Shown here in pieces: positions 1 to 5,487 of a DNA stretch of 6,024 bases. Numbering within the stretch: position 1 is the first letter of the stretch; each line of letters opens with the position of its first letter. The notes beneath the pieces were generated by a model. That model saw only the letters and a program-made list of their open reading frames with translations, searched no databases and was not told the DNA's origin. The position numbers were made by a program, and so were the translations under genes. Source of the DNA: Candidatus Latescibacterota bacterium (GTDB lineage: Bacteria > JAAXHH01); assembly GCA_022821935.1 (NCBI GenBank), contig JAJECR010000259.1, positions 1-6,024 of the forward strand, written 5' to 3'.

Positions 1-1
1 C

Positions 2-487
2 ATGTACACCAATCGCGTCCGAATCATTCCCATCTTCCTCATCACCATCATGTACCTGATGATCAGTTCGACGGTGATCTACGAGGTGGAACGCCGCGCC
101 CAGCCGGACGTGTTCAATGTGTACGGCGACAGCATCTGGTGGGCCGTGGTGACCTCCACGACCGTGGGGTACGGGGACAAGTACCCGGTCACCCCCCTGG
201 GACAGGGGGCCACCGTCCTGATGATGATGGTGGGCATCGGAATCGTGGGCATGATTTTCGGCTTTTTCGCCGACAGCTTCCACGACTCACGGCAACCGCT
301 GGAATCTACGTTAATGGAGGCGTACTGCAGGAGCGTTCACGAAGAGGGGAAGGAAGGCCGTACGGTGCAAGCCCTGCGGGAAACCCACCGTAGCAATCCG
401 CAGTTCCTGATCTTCGCCGATACGGTGGACATGTTTATAGAACCGGACGCGGGAAGTGGCGGGAAGGAAGCCGGCGGCACGGGGTAA
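2..487 (+). CDS. Potassium channel pore domain protein (5' partial)
   Basis: This is a K+-selective channel of the inner membrane, seen from its pore region to its C-terminus. An outer hydrophobic helix (about residues 10-28) is followed by a pore helix rich in Trp and Thr (44-52), the selectivity filter TTVGYGD (53-59) and an inner helix rich in Gly, Met and Val (about 68-90). The filter is the diagnostic signature of the family. A soluble tail of about 70 residues follows, and I see no RCK/TrkA-N nucleotide-binding domain in it. The reading frame is open to the window edge, so the Met at position 2 need not be the start. Voltage-sensor helices S1-S4 may lie upstream, since the arrangement resembles the KvAP/Kch type. 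If the Met at 2 is the true start, this would be a two-helix channel. The gene ends 25 bp from the convergent lipoprotein gene. The channel call is very secure; the subtype is open. Confidence 0.93.
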   Translation: MYTNRVRIIPIFLITIMYLMISSTVIYEVERRAQPDVFNVYGDSIWWAVVTSTTVGYGDKYPVTPLGQGATVLMMMVGIGIVGMIFGFFADSFHDSRQPLESTLMEAYCRSVHEEGKEGRTVQALRETHRSNPQFLIFADTVDMFIEPDAGSGGKEAGGTG

Positions 488-493
488 AGACGG

Positions 494-508
494 CCGGTGG
501 CGGACCGG
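494..508. terminator. Short hairpin in convergent gap, possible weak bidirectional terminator
   Basis: A perfect 5-bp inverted repeat, CCGGT and ACCGG around a GGCGG loop, sits in the 25-bp gap between two convergent genes. The position suits a shared terminator. However, no T-tract follows on either strand, so as an intrinsic terminator it would be weak, and it may be chance in GC-rich DNA. Confidence 0.25.
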
Positions 509-512
509 TGCG

Positions 513-1376
513 TCAGTTCCGGAGGGACGTCTCCGCAGGCTCAGGCTCGTGTTCTGGTTCAGGCTCGGGCTCGGGCTCGAACGTCCCGATGGACTCCTTG
601 AGGGAAATCAGCCGCTGCAGCCGTCTCCGGTCCTTGGTCGTGAATCGATCCGTGTACGCGTCGTAGATGGGTTGCTCGGGCGCGCCGTCGATCCTTGTCA
701 CGATCACGCTCAGAGACAGGTTGTCCACGTCTTCCGGGGCCCTCTTCCAGACCGGCGACAGCAGGGCGAAATTCCACTCGGCCCGGTCACCCGGCCCCAG
801 GTCCCTGCCTTCCGTGTACCTTATATTGTAGTTGAAATCATCCTCCAGAAGCCACTTGCGGGGCTCCTGCCTCCAGAGGGTGCCGCGGAAATACACCTTG
901 GATATGGTGTGGTCCGTCCGATTGTGGATGTTCAGCTTCACGACCGACCGGCCCCGCTGCACGTAGTACTCGGCTCCCCTGACCCGCACGCTCCGCAGGT
1001 TCTTCATGGCGGAGTCCGTGTTCTCCTTCTTCTCCTCGAGAGCCGTGATCGCCTTGTCCACCCGGTCGGTCCAGTCCGTGAAGATGTCCCGCGCGTCCAT
1101 GCCGTCCAGCCGGCTTCTGATCCGGTTCCGGATGGCCTCGGACGCGTTCAGCGAACTGATGACGTTGTCGCTGTAGAGATATTCGAACGCCTTCATCACT
1201 TCGTCGACTTTTGCCTGGTCTTCCTCGGAAAGCGCGGCCTTGATCTCGGTGATGGATGCGTCGAAAGTTTCAGCATCCGTACCGTCCACGGTGGGTCCGG
1301 ACTCGCAGGCTGTGAAAACCAGTGCGGCAAATGCGACGGCCAGACTGAGACGGATCATAACGCCGGGGCGGACCAT
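513..1376 (-). CDS. Putative lipoprotein, DUF6694-like N-terminus, Glu-Pro-rich tail
   Basis: This is a predicted lipid-anchored envelope protein of 287 residues with unknown function. It has a short basic N-terminus, a hydrophobic core (about 9-22) and a lipobox-like FTAC with the lipidated Cys at 24. Phe at -3 is less usual than Leu. Residues 30-70 (VDGTDAETFDASI, then a LSEEDQ segment) resemble the start of DUF6694 lipoproteins by eye. A Lys/Glu-rich, probably helical segment follows at about 110-125. The middle of the protein (about 130-240) looks beta-rich and resembles secreted domains that carry hydrophilic strands. The end is a run of Glu-Pro repeats (267-280). I chose the Met at 1376 because AGGAGAGGAG lies just upstream of it. 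An in-frame ATG at 1421 would add 15 residues before the signal peptide and has no good ribosome site. The gene converges on the potassium channel gene and lies 174 bp downstream of the kinase gene, probably as its own unit. Confidence 0.8.
   Translation of the reverse strand: MVRPGVMIRLSLAVAFAALVFTACESGPTVDGTDAETFDASITEIKAALSEEDQAKVDEVMKAFEYLYSDNVISSLNASEAIRNRIRSRLDGMDARDIFTDWTDRVDKAITALEEKKENTDSAMKNLRSVRVRGAEYYVQRGRSVVKLNIHNRTDHTISKVYFRGTLWRQEPRKWLLEDDFNYNIRYTEGRDLGPGDRAEWNFALLSPVWKRAPEDVDNLSLSVIVTRIDGAPEQPIYDAYTDRFTTKDRRRLQRLISLKESIGTFEPEPEPEPEHEPEPAETSLRN
537..578 (-). repeat. Glu-Pro dipeptide repeat tract in lipoprotein C-terminus
   Basis: About seven degenerate hexamer units (GGCTCG or GGCTCA on the + strand) encode EPEPEPEPEHEPEP near the end of the lipoprotein. 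Such tracts are typically extended and rigid, and can act as periplasmic spacers. The low-complexity DNA could vary in copy number by replication slippage. Confidence 0.8.
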
Positions 1377-1378
1377 AA

Positions 1379-1388
1379 CTCCTCTCCT
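1379..1388 (-). promoter_or_regulatory. Strong Shine-Dalgarno of the lipoprotein gene
   Basis: On the minus strand AGGAGAGGAG lies 2 nt (inner AGGAG) or 7 nt (outer AGGAG) before the ATG at 1376. It is the best ribosome site seen in the window and decides the start: neither the upstream ATG at 1421 nor the downstream ATG at 1358 has a comparable site. Confidence 0.75.
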
Positions 1389-1445
1389 GCCGGACATGCG
1401 CTTGTATTCTGCGTATTTCATGATGATACTAACCTGTTTTTGTTA

Positions 1446-1472
1446 ATTGTACACATTTAAACGTCCACTTAA
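1446..1472 (-). promoter_or_regulatory. Candidate promoter of the lipoprotein gene
   Basis: On the minus strand a TACAAT hexamer (1451-1446, 5 of 6 matches to the -10 consensus) lies in an AT-rich patch about 70 bp before the lipoprotein start. The only upstream box is TTAAGT (1472-1467, 3 of 6 matches) at a short 15-bp spacing, so the -35 is poor. The AT-rich patch stands out from its GC-rich surroundings, and the 174-bp gap to the kinase gene leaves room for a separate promoter. Confidence 0.35.
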
Positions 1473-1550
1473 GCCTGTAAGTTCCCTGCCTGATAGACCG
1501 GCGTCATCCACTCAGGTTCCGTTCATCAACGATGGGACGGCGCGGCGGTC

Positions 1551-2609
1551 TCATCGGTCGGGTTCTCCTTCGCGACCGGCATACACGGCCCCGGAATGCG
1601 CTTTCTTTTCATTCTTGCGGGACACGAAATCGCCAAGTTCCTGCCGCGACAGGACGGACGTGGCCGGTTTCTGCACGATGACCGTCGCCGCGTCGTTGGC
1701 AAGTTCTCCCGCCGCATGCAGGGGAAGTCCCAGCGCCGCGCCAATGGCGAGTCCCGCCCGCACGGTATCGCCGCAGCCGACCTTGTCCACGGGTTCGACG
1801 CGATGCCCGGGAACGTGGAAGAATCCGCCCGGCCCCACGCCGCAGAGTCCGTGCTCGCCGAGTGTGACGACCGTATTGCGGCAGCCGAGCGTGGCGTGGA
1901 GGCGCCGGCAGTCGGACTCGAGACGGTCCAACGAGAAACCGCCGATAAGTTCGGCGGCCTCGGCGGCATTCGGCGCGATGATGTCCGCGCCGGCGAAGAA
2001 CGTCCGGTTGCCTGGCTTGAAATCGACCACGACGGGGACATCGTGGAGGCGGCAGTCGCGGATGATTTGTTCGGCGATTGACCTGGAAAAGACGCCCTTG
2101 TCATAATCGCTCAGAATAACCACGTCGGTTTCGGGCAATGCGCGCACGACCTCCTTCATCAGTGCGGCGGAGATCCTGTCATCCACTCGTTCACTGTTTT
2201 CGGTATCGCGGCGCAGCACGTAGCTGTCGTCCAGGTACAGCCTGGCCTTGATCGTGGTGGGCCGGTTCGCGTCCCGGATCAGGCCGTGGCGTATGGACAA
2301 CCCGTCGGCGAGATCACGGATTTTGAAGTAATGTTCGTCATCGCCCGTCACGCCCACAAGCGAGGTGCCCACGTCCAGGGAGGCCAGGTTGGCGGCCACG
2401 TTGCCCGCGCCGCCGAGTACCTTGATCGTCTCCTGCGCCTTGTAGGCCCGCTTGCCCGCCTTTTCCGAATCGATGGGCTTGCTGTCCCCGGTCCGGCAGA
2501 ACTCGTATACGTCGAGCATGATGTCCCCGACGACCAGGGCGCGCAAGTCCTGGAAACGGTCGATGACTTCGGCTGAACTATGGCTGTTATCCACTGCATT
2601 CCCGTTCAT
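1551..2609 (-). CDS. PfkB-family sugar kinase, RfaE1/HldE-like (heptose-7-phosphate kinase)
   Basis: This is a cytoplasmic ribokinase/PfkB-fold kinase of 352 residues. It most likely phosphorylates D-glycero-D-manno-heptose 7-phosphate at C1 on the way to ADP-heptose for LPS core. Visible motifs are VVGDIMLD (26-33), GGAGNVAANLA (66-76, sugar-binding first PfkB signature), LSDYDKGV (166-173), VDFKPGN (195-201), IAPNAAEA (211-218), VTLGEHG (248-254) and VGCGDTV (277-283), with Asp281 as the expected catalytic base. DTV rather than DTF after the GxGD motif, and the DYxKGV motif, favour RfaE1 over fructokinase or KDG kinase. The Cys in GCGD replaces the usual Ala. There is no C-terminal nucleotidyltransferase domain, so adenylyl transfer would need another protein. 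The start at 2609 overlaps the upstream HAD stop as ATGA, which indicates translational coupling. A longer frame to 2729 reads antisense-like Arg/Pro-rich residues and is rejected. The family is secure; the exact substrate is inferred. Confidence 0.85.
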   Translation of the reverse strand: MNGNAVDNSHSSAEVIDRFQDLRALVVGDIMLDVYEFCRTGDSKPIDSEKAGKRAYKAQETIKVLGGAGNVAANLASLDVGTSLVGVTGDDEHYFKIRDLADGLSIRHGLIRDANRPTTIKARLYLDDSYVLRRDTENSERVDDRISAALMKEVVRALPETDVVILSDYDKGVFSRSIAEQIIRDCRLHDVPVVVDFKPGNRTFFAGADIIAPNAAEAAELIGGFSLDRLESDCRRLHATLGCRNTVVTLGEHGLCGVGPGGFFHVPGHRVEPVDKVGCGDTVRAGLAIGAALGLPLHAAGELANDAATVIVQKPATSVLSRQELGDFVSRKNEKKAHSGAVYAGREGEPDR

Positions 2610-3382
2610 GAGCCGTCCAATGCGAGGACCTGCTTCGACTTGAAACGGGCGATAAGGTCGGCTTGCTCGAGGATGGCGTAGCCGGCGCGGCGGGCAGCCT
2701 CGTGGTCTTCCGGTCCGACATACCCCCACGCGGCCAGCATGAGTTCAAGACACGGTGTTTCTGCATTGAAGTGGGCGTCGAGTTCCTCCAGGTTGCCGAT
2801 GGAATCGTCCACGAATCCGTATCGCTCTCGGCCGAACCGCGCCTGGATCGCCAGCAGGTTCTCGATCTTGGTCGTTCCGTGATCACCCGAGTACACGTTT
2901 TCTTCCAGGACGGGCAGGCCGAAGTGATGACAGAGCGTCACGGTGGCCTCCCGGTTCTTGTTGGTCAGGATCACGACTCCCGCGGCGTCCTGCCCTTTCA
3001 ATTCGTCCCAGACCGGCTGGTACACAGTGTTGAGCGACGCCCACTTGACGGGGTCATGGGCGACGAACCGCTTCCGCGCCGCGAAGAAATCGCCCGTACG
3101 TTCCTTGAGCGGGACGTCCGAACTGTCTCGAAGCGCCAGGTAGGCCGCCGGCTCCAGTCTGAAGTCGCCGGGCAGTTCGGCGTTCTCTACGCACCATGTC
3201 ATCAGGTTGATCGCGTCACCGGCCGGTTGGACGTGGTACCGGTTCGTCACGAAGAGGTCCGCCGCGTTTCCCGGCAGATCGGCCGGCGAAGTCGCCAGGC
3301 CCCCGGTGACCGTATTGTAGGCCGTGATAGACATCTCCACCACGGAGTTCAGCAGGACCCCGTCGAAGTCGAATATCAGCAT
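2606..3382 (-). CDS. HAD-superfamily hydrolase (phosphatase-like)
   Basis: This is a cytoplasmic haloacid-dehalogenase-fold hydrolase of 258 residues, probably a phosphatase on a small sugar phosphate or similar. All four HAD motifs are visible. DFDGV at 5-9 supplies nucleophile Asp5 and acid/base Asp7. Motif II is ILTN with Thr140, motif III is Lys172 in TTKIENL, and motif IV is GFVDDS with Asp192 and Asp193 for Mg2+. The insert of about 120 residues after motif I is the cap domain (C1 position) that sets substrate choice. It is not the GmhB type, which carries a different motif I and no such cap, so it cannot be named as the heptose bisphosphate phosphatase. The ATG at 3382 puts motif I at the N-terminus, as is typical, but has no clear ribosome site. 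A GTG at 3415 would add 11 residues, overlap the SMP-30 stop as GTGA, and has AGGGGGTG upstream. The stop overlaps the kinase start. Confidence 0.87.
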   Translation of the reverse strand: MLIFDFDGVLLNSVVEMSITAYNTVTGGLATSPADLPGNAADLFVTNRYHVQPAGDAINLMTWCVENAELPGDFRLEPAAYLALRDSSDVPLKERTGDFFAARKRFVAHDPVKWASLNTVYQPVWDELKGQDAAGVVILTNKNREATVTLCHHFGLPVLEENVYSGDHGTTKIENLLAIQARFGRERYGFVDDSIGNLEELDAHFNAETPCLELMLAAWGYVGPEDHEAARRAGYAILEQADLIARFKSKQVLALDGS

Positions 3383-3411
3383 GGATCCGTTATCGGAAGC
3401 GTGTAGACCGG

Positions 3412-4380
3412 TCACGGCCGCTGCACCCCCTGGGCTTCGACGTACAGGGCGTACAGGGACTGGCTGGCGGTCATGAACAGGCGGTTCTTCTTCACGCCGC
3501 CGAAGCACAGGTTGGCGCAGGGCTCGGGCAGATGGATCATGCCCAGCCTTTCGCCTTCCGGGGAGAAACAGACCACGCCGTTCGTTTCGGGTCCGCCCCA
3601 ACCCGATGCAGCCCAGAGGTTTCCGTCCACGTCCGTCCGGACGCCGTCGGACGAGGCCGGTTTCATGTCGGCGAAGACCCGCGACCGAACCGCCCGCCGC
3701 CCCTCGATTTCCAGCACACGGATATGGGCCGGACCGTCGGGGTCGTGGGAAGCGCCTGTATCTACAATGTATAGACGTGACTCGTCGGGCGAGAAGCAGA
3801 TCCCGTTGGGTCTCAGGAAGTCATCGGCGATGACGGACGCGTCGCCCGTGACCGGGTCCAGTCGATACACCCGGGTTGGCTGTTCGAATTCGGCCTTGTG
3901 ACCTTCGTAATTCATCAGGATGCCGTACCCCGGGTCGGTGAACCACACCGAGCCGTCGGAATGCACCACCACGTCGTTGGGCGCGTTGAGCCGCTTTCCG
4001 TCGAACCGGTCGATCAGCACGGTGACCGTCCCGTCATGTTCCGTCCGGGTCACCCGGCGGGAGTCGTGCTCGCAGGACACCAGCCGGCCTTCCCGGTCCC
4101 GCGTGTTGCCGTTCGTGTTGTTGGACGGCTGCCTGAATACGCTCACTTCACCGGTTTCTTCCGCCCAGCGCAGCATGCGGTTATTGGGGATGTCGCTCCA
4201 GACCAGGCACCGCGCGTCGCCGATCCACACGGGTCCTTCCGACCACCGCGTCCCGGTGAACAGCCGCTCGATCGCAGCCGTGTGAAGTGCGTAGGCACTG
4301 AACCTGGGGTCGATGGTCTCCACGTTGGGGTCGGGATAGCTGACGAGTCCCCGGTCCCAGTCCCTGCCATGGTCGTTCAT
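3412..4380 (-). CDS. SMP-30/gluconolactonase/LRE-family hydrolase
   Basis: This is a six-bladed beta-propeller, metal-dependent lactone hydrolase of 322 residues with no signal peptide, so it is probably cytoplasmic. Members open sugar lactones such as gluconolactone to the aldonic acid. The expected metal ligands can be seen: Glu48 in RWSEGPVW, Asn135 in NAPNDVVV (the first-shell Asn may be this or the nearby Asn192 in RPNGICFSPD), and Asp245 in SSDGVRTD. Repeated blade signatures include VWSDIPNNRMLRW (60-72), SVWFTDPGYG (144-153) and RLYIVDTG (202-209). The length and the GNTRDREGRL segment (91-100) match the bacterial gluconolactonase subgroup. The start is supported by TGGAG 5 nt before the ATG. 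It is the first gene of the SMP-30/HAD/kinase cluster. The HAD gene follows after 29 bp, or overlaps if it uses its GTG start. The true lactone substrate cannot be told from sequence; the family also holds esterases and phosphotriesterases. Confidence 0.9.
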   Translation of the reverse strand: MNDHGRDWDRGLVSYPDPNVETIDPRFSAYALHTAAIERLFTGTRWSEGPVWIGDARCLVWSDIPNNRMLRWAEETGEVSVFRQPSNNTNGNTRDREGRLVSCEHDSRRVTRTEHDGTVTVLIDRFDGKRLNAPNDVVVHSDGSVWFTDPGYGILMNYEGHKAEFEQPTRVYRLDPVTGDASVIADDFLRPNGICFSPDESRLYIVDTGASHDPDGPAHIRVLEIEGRRAVRSRVFADMKPASSDGVRTDVDGNLWAASGWGGPETNGVVCFSPEGERLGMIHLPEPCANLCFGGVKKNRLFMTASQSLYALYVEAQGVQRP

Positions 4381-4400
4381 TTCTGCTCCAGGATGATGAG

Positions 4401-4417
4401 GGCGGCATCATGCCGCC
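4401..4417. other. Perfect 7-bp hairpin in the SMP-30 leader
   Basis: GGCGGCA and TGCCGCC flank a 3-nt loop (TCA), about 20 bp upstream of the SMP-30 start codon. No T-run follows on either strand, so it is not a classic terminator. On the minus-strand transcript it would fold just ahead of the ribosome site (4386-4390). It could act as an mRNA stabiliser after processing, a translational control element or a protein-binding palindrome. A weak -35/-10 pair, TTAACT (4447-4442) and TATGAA (4425-4420) with 16-bp spacing, lies directly upstream and could start transcription inside the gap. Confidence 0.55.
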
Positions 4418-4546
4418 GCTTCATAGACCTCTACAAACCGAAGTTAACCATCAAAGGTCGAAGGCCGGTCTCAGGTCTCGTTTCCGGTCCGAACCGTCCG
4501 GCCACCGGGCTTCTACGCAACCGCACAAGATATGTCGTAAGGGACT

Positions 4547-4581
4547 GAAAAACAAGCAAGAAATGGCCTGACTTCAGGTCC
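4547..4581 (-). terminator. Possible weak terminator after queE
   Basis: On the minus strand GG-A-CCTG, an AAGT loop and CAGG-CC form a 6-bp stem with one bulged A (4581-4565), overlapping the queE stop codon. A T-rich stretch follows (ATTTCTTGC, then TTTTT at 4552-4548). The main T-run begins about 12 nt past the stem, farther than in a textbook intrinsic terminator, so it may be partial or inactive. Confidence 0.35.
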
Positions 4582-5260
4582 CGCGGGTGTCCCCGTAGAG
4601 ATCGATATGTACCCGGGGGCAGTACCTGAAGCCGCGGGACTTGCAGGCCTCGGCGACCCACGCGCTCCTGCTACGCAACTCCCCGGCGGTACACCCCTGG
4701 GGCATGAGGAGCACCCGGGTGCGGTCGACGCCTCCCAGTTCCGCGATGAGCGATTCGACTTCGTCCAGGTCTTCCTGCCGGTCGACCACGAACTTGAGCT
4801 GGTAAGGGTATGCCGCCATGAATCTGTCGAGTACCGGAAGGTTGATCCGGAGCCGCTCGTGGTTCCGGGCGTACTTCCCGTCTTCTTCGGTCCAGGGCGT
4901 GGAGTTGGACAGCTTGGGGCTGAGGGAGGCCAGGTCGCAGCGAAGCTCGGCATAGACGGTGCCGGCGGTTTCGATGGTGACGTGATATCCCGCGGCGCCG
5001 AGTGTTTCCGTCAGGTCGGGCAGGTCCTTCATGAGGAGCGGTTCGCCGCCGGTAATCACGGCGTGACGGGACGGAAAGCCGGCGATTTCCGCCATGATCG
5101 CGTCCACGGAGCGCTCATCGCCCTCCGGCGACCAGGACGTGTACGGCGTATCGCACCAGCGGCAGCGCAGGTTACATCCGGAGGTTCTTACGAAGACCGA
5201 AGGGATGCCGGTCAGCAGGCCCTCGCCCTGTATGGAGTGGAAGATCTCGGAGATGTACAT
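4574..5260 (-). CDS. queE: 7-carboxy-7-deazaguanine synthase, radical SAM (QueE)
   Basis: This cytoplasmic radical SAM enzyme converts 6-carboxy-5,6,7,8-tetrahydropterin to 7-carboxy-7-deazaguanine, the third step toward preQ0 and the tRNA base queuosine. It has 228 residues, a usual length. Key motifs are the N-terminal EIFHSIQGEG (5-14), the cluster-binding Cys29-x3-Cys33-x2-Cys36 in SGCNLRCRWCDTPYTSW, GGEPLL (71-76, SAM binding), IETAGT (96-101), SLSPKLSNSTP (112-122) and LMPQG (185-189). The WCDTPYTSW and SPKL motifs are typical of QueE and separate it from pyruvate formate-lyase activases and NrdG. The Met at 5260 fits the usual family N-terminus but has no clear ribosome site. An in-frame ATG at 5374 would add 38 residues without family resemblance and would start only a few nt from the predicted transcript start. 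No queC, queD or queF is in the window, so its partners must be elsewhere. Transcription likely begins at the promoter at 5384-5411. Confidence 0.95.
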   Translation of the reverse strand: MYISEIFHSIQGEGLLTGIPSVFVRTSGCNLRCRWCDTPYTSWSPEGDERSVDAIMAEIAGFPSRHAVITGGEPLLMKDLPDLTETLGAAGYHVTIETAGTVYAELRCDLASLSPKLSNSTPWTEEDGKYARNHERLRINLPVLDRFMAAYPYQLKFVVDRQEDLDEVESLIAELGGVDRTRVLLMPQGCTAGELRSRSAWVAEACKSRGFRYCPRVHIDLYGDTRGT

Positions 5261-5362
5261 GGGCTGGAAGAGGCCGGGGTTGTTAGGCGGCGCCGTGAAT
5301 TCGTTGTCAGTCAAATTCTGCCAATTGGACCCTACGGTCGCGCGAAGGGGTCGCCGTCGTTC

Positions 5363-5391
5363 TTGACACCCCATTCCATCGGAAATATATA
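5363..5391 (+). promoter_or_regulatory. Near-consensus sigma-70-type promoter toward the DUF3500 gene
   Basis: TTGACA (5363-5368) matches the -35 consensus fully. The spacer is 17 bp, and TATATA (5386-5391) matches 4 of 6 at -10. The predicted transcript start is near 5398. AAAGGAG (5410-5416) falls in the resulting leader, upstream of an in-frame ATG at 5428. The box overlaps the opposing queE promoter completely. Confidence 0.6.
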
Positions 5392-5411
5392 GACCTGAGG
5401 CCGATTGTCAA
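5384..5411 (-). promoter_or_regulatory. queE: Near-consensus sigma-70-type promoter toward queE
   Basis: On the minus strand TTGACA (5411-5406) is a perfect -35. The spacer is 16 bp, and TATATT (5389-5384) matches 5 of 6 at -10. The predicted transcript start, near 5377, gives a leader of about 117 nt to the queE start at 5260. It would be almost leaderless for the ATG at 5374. The -10 core is shared with the opposing + strand promoter. Confidence 0.6.
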
Positions 5412-5416
5412 AGGAG
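5410..5416 (+). promoter_or_regulatory. Shine-Dalgarno-like AAAGGAG before an upstream in-frame start of the DUF3500 gene
   Basis: AAAGGAG lies 11 nt before the ATG at 5428, which is in frame with the DUF3500 gene and would add 20 residues before its membrane segment. The ribosome site is stronger than the one at 5488, though its spacing is a little long, so the true start of the downstream gene is not settled. It also overlaps the -35 box of the queE promoter. Confidence 0.4.
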
Positions 5417-5487
5417 CCTGGCGGTCGATGAACCGGTCCGGCCCGCGGCGGGCGAAGGTAGCGGATGATTACCCTGGGACGGGATCC

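Noticed and set aside
456..1460. Long + strand open frame of 334 codons opposite the lipoprotein gene
   Set aside because: The translation is Arg/Val/His-rich with no recognisable motif and is antisense to a gene with a signal peptide, lipobox and strong ribosome site. GC-rich codon bias opens such frames by chance.
1493..1520. CCTGA/TCAGG inverted repeat downstream of the kinase gene as a terminator
   Set aside because: There are only about 5 bp of pairing around a long loop, with no T-run following on the minus strand.
4463..4503. GGCCGG and CCGGCC inverted repeat in the queE to SMP-30 gap
   Set aside because: Both arms are self-complementary GC hexamers 29 bp apart, which is expected by chance in this composition. 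No T-run or other signal accompanies them.
3898..4548. + strand open frame of 216 codons opposite the SMP-30 gene and its leader
   Set aside because: It is a shadow frame with biased composition over a convincing beta-propeller gene. It runs into the intergenic gap without a ribosome site or domain.
5261..5376. preQ1 riboswitch upstream of queE
   Set aside because: The context fits, but I do not see the short C-rich hairpin with an A-rich tail expected of class I, nor a convincing class II fold. The region is GC-rich with only short generic stems.
4607..5392. Long + strand open frame of 261 codons opposite queE
   Set aside because: It mirrors queE, which has complete radical SAM motifs. The antisense translation shows no family features, and its start has no support.
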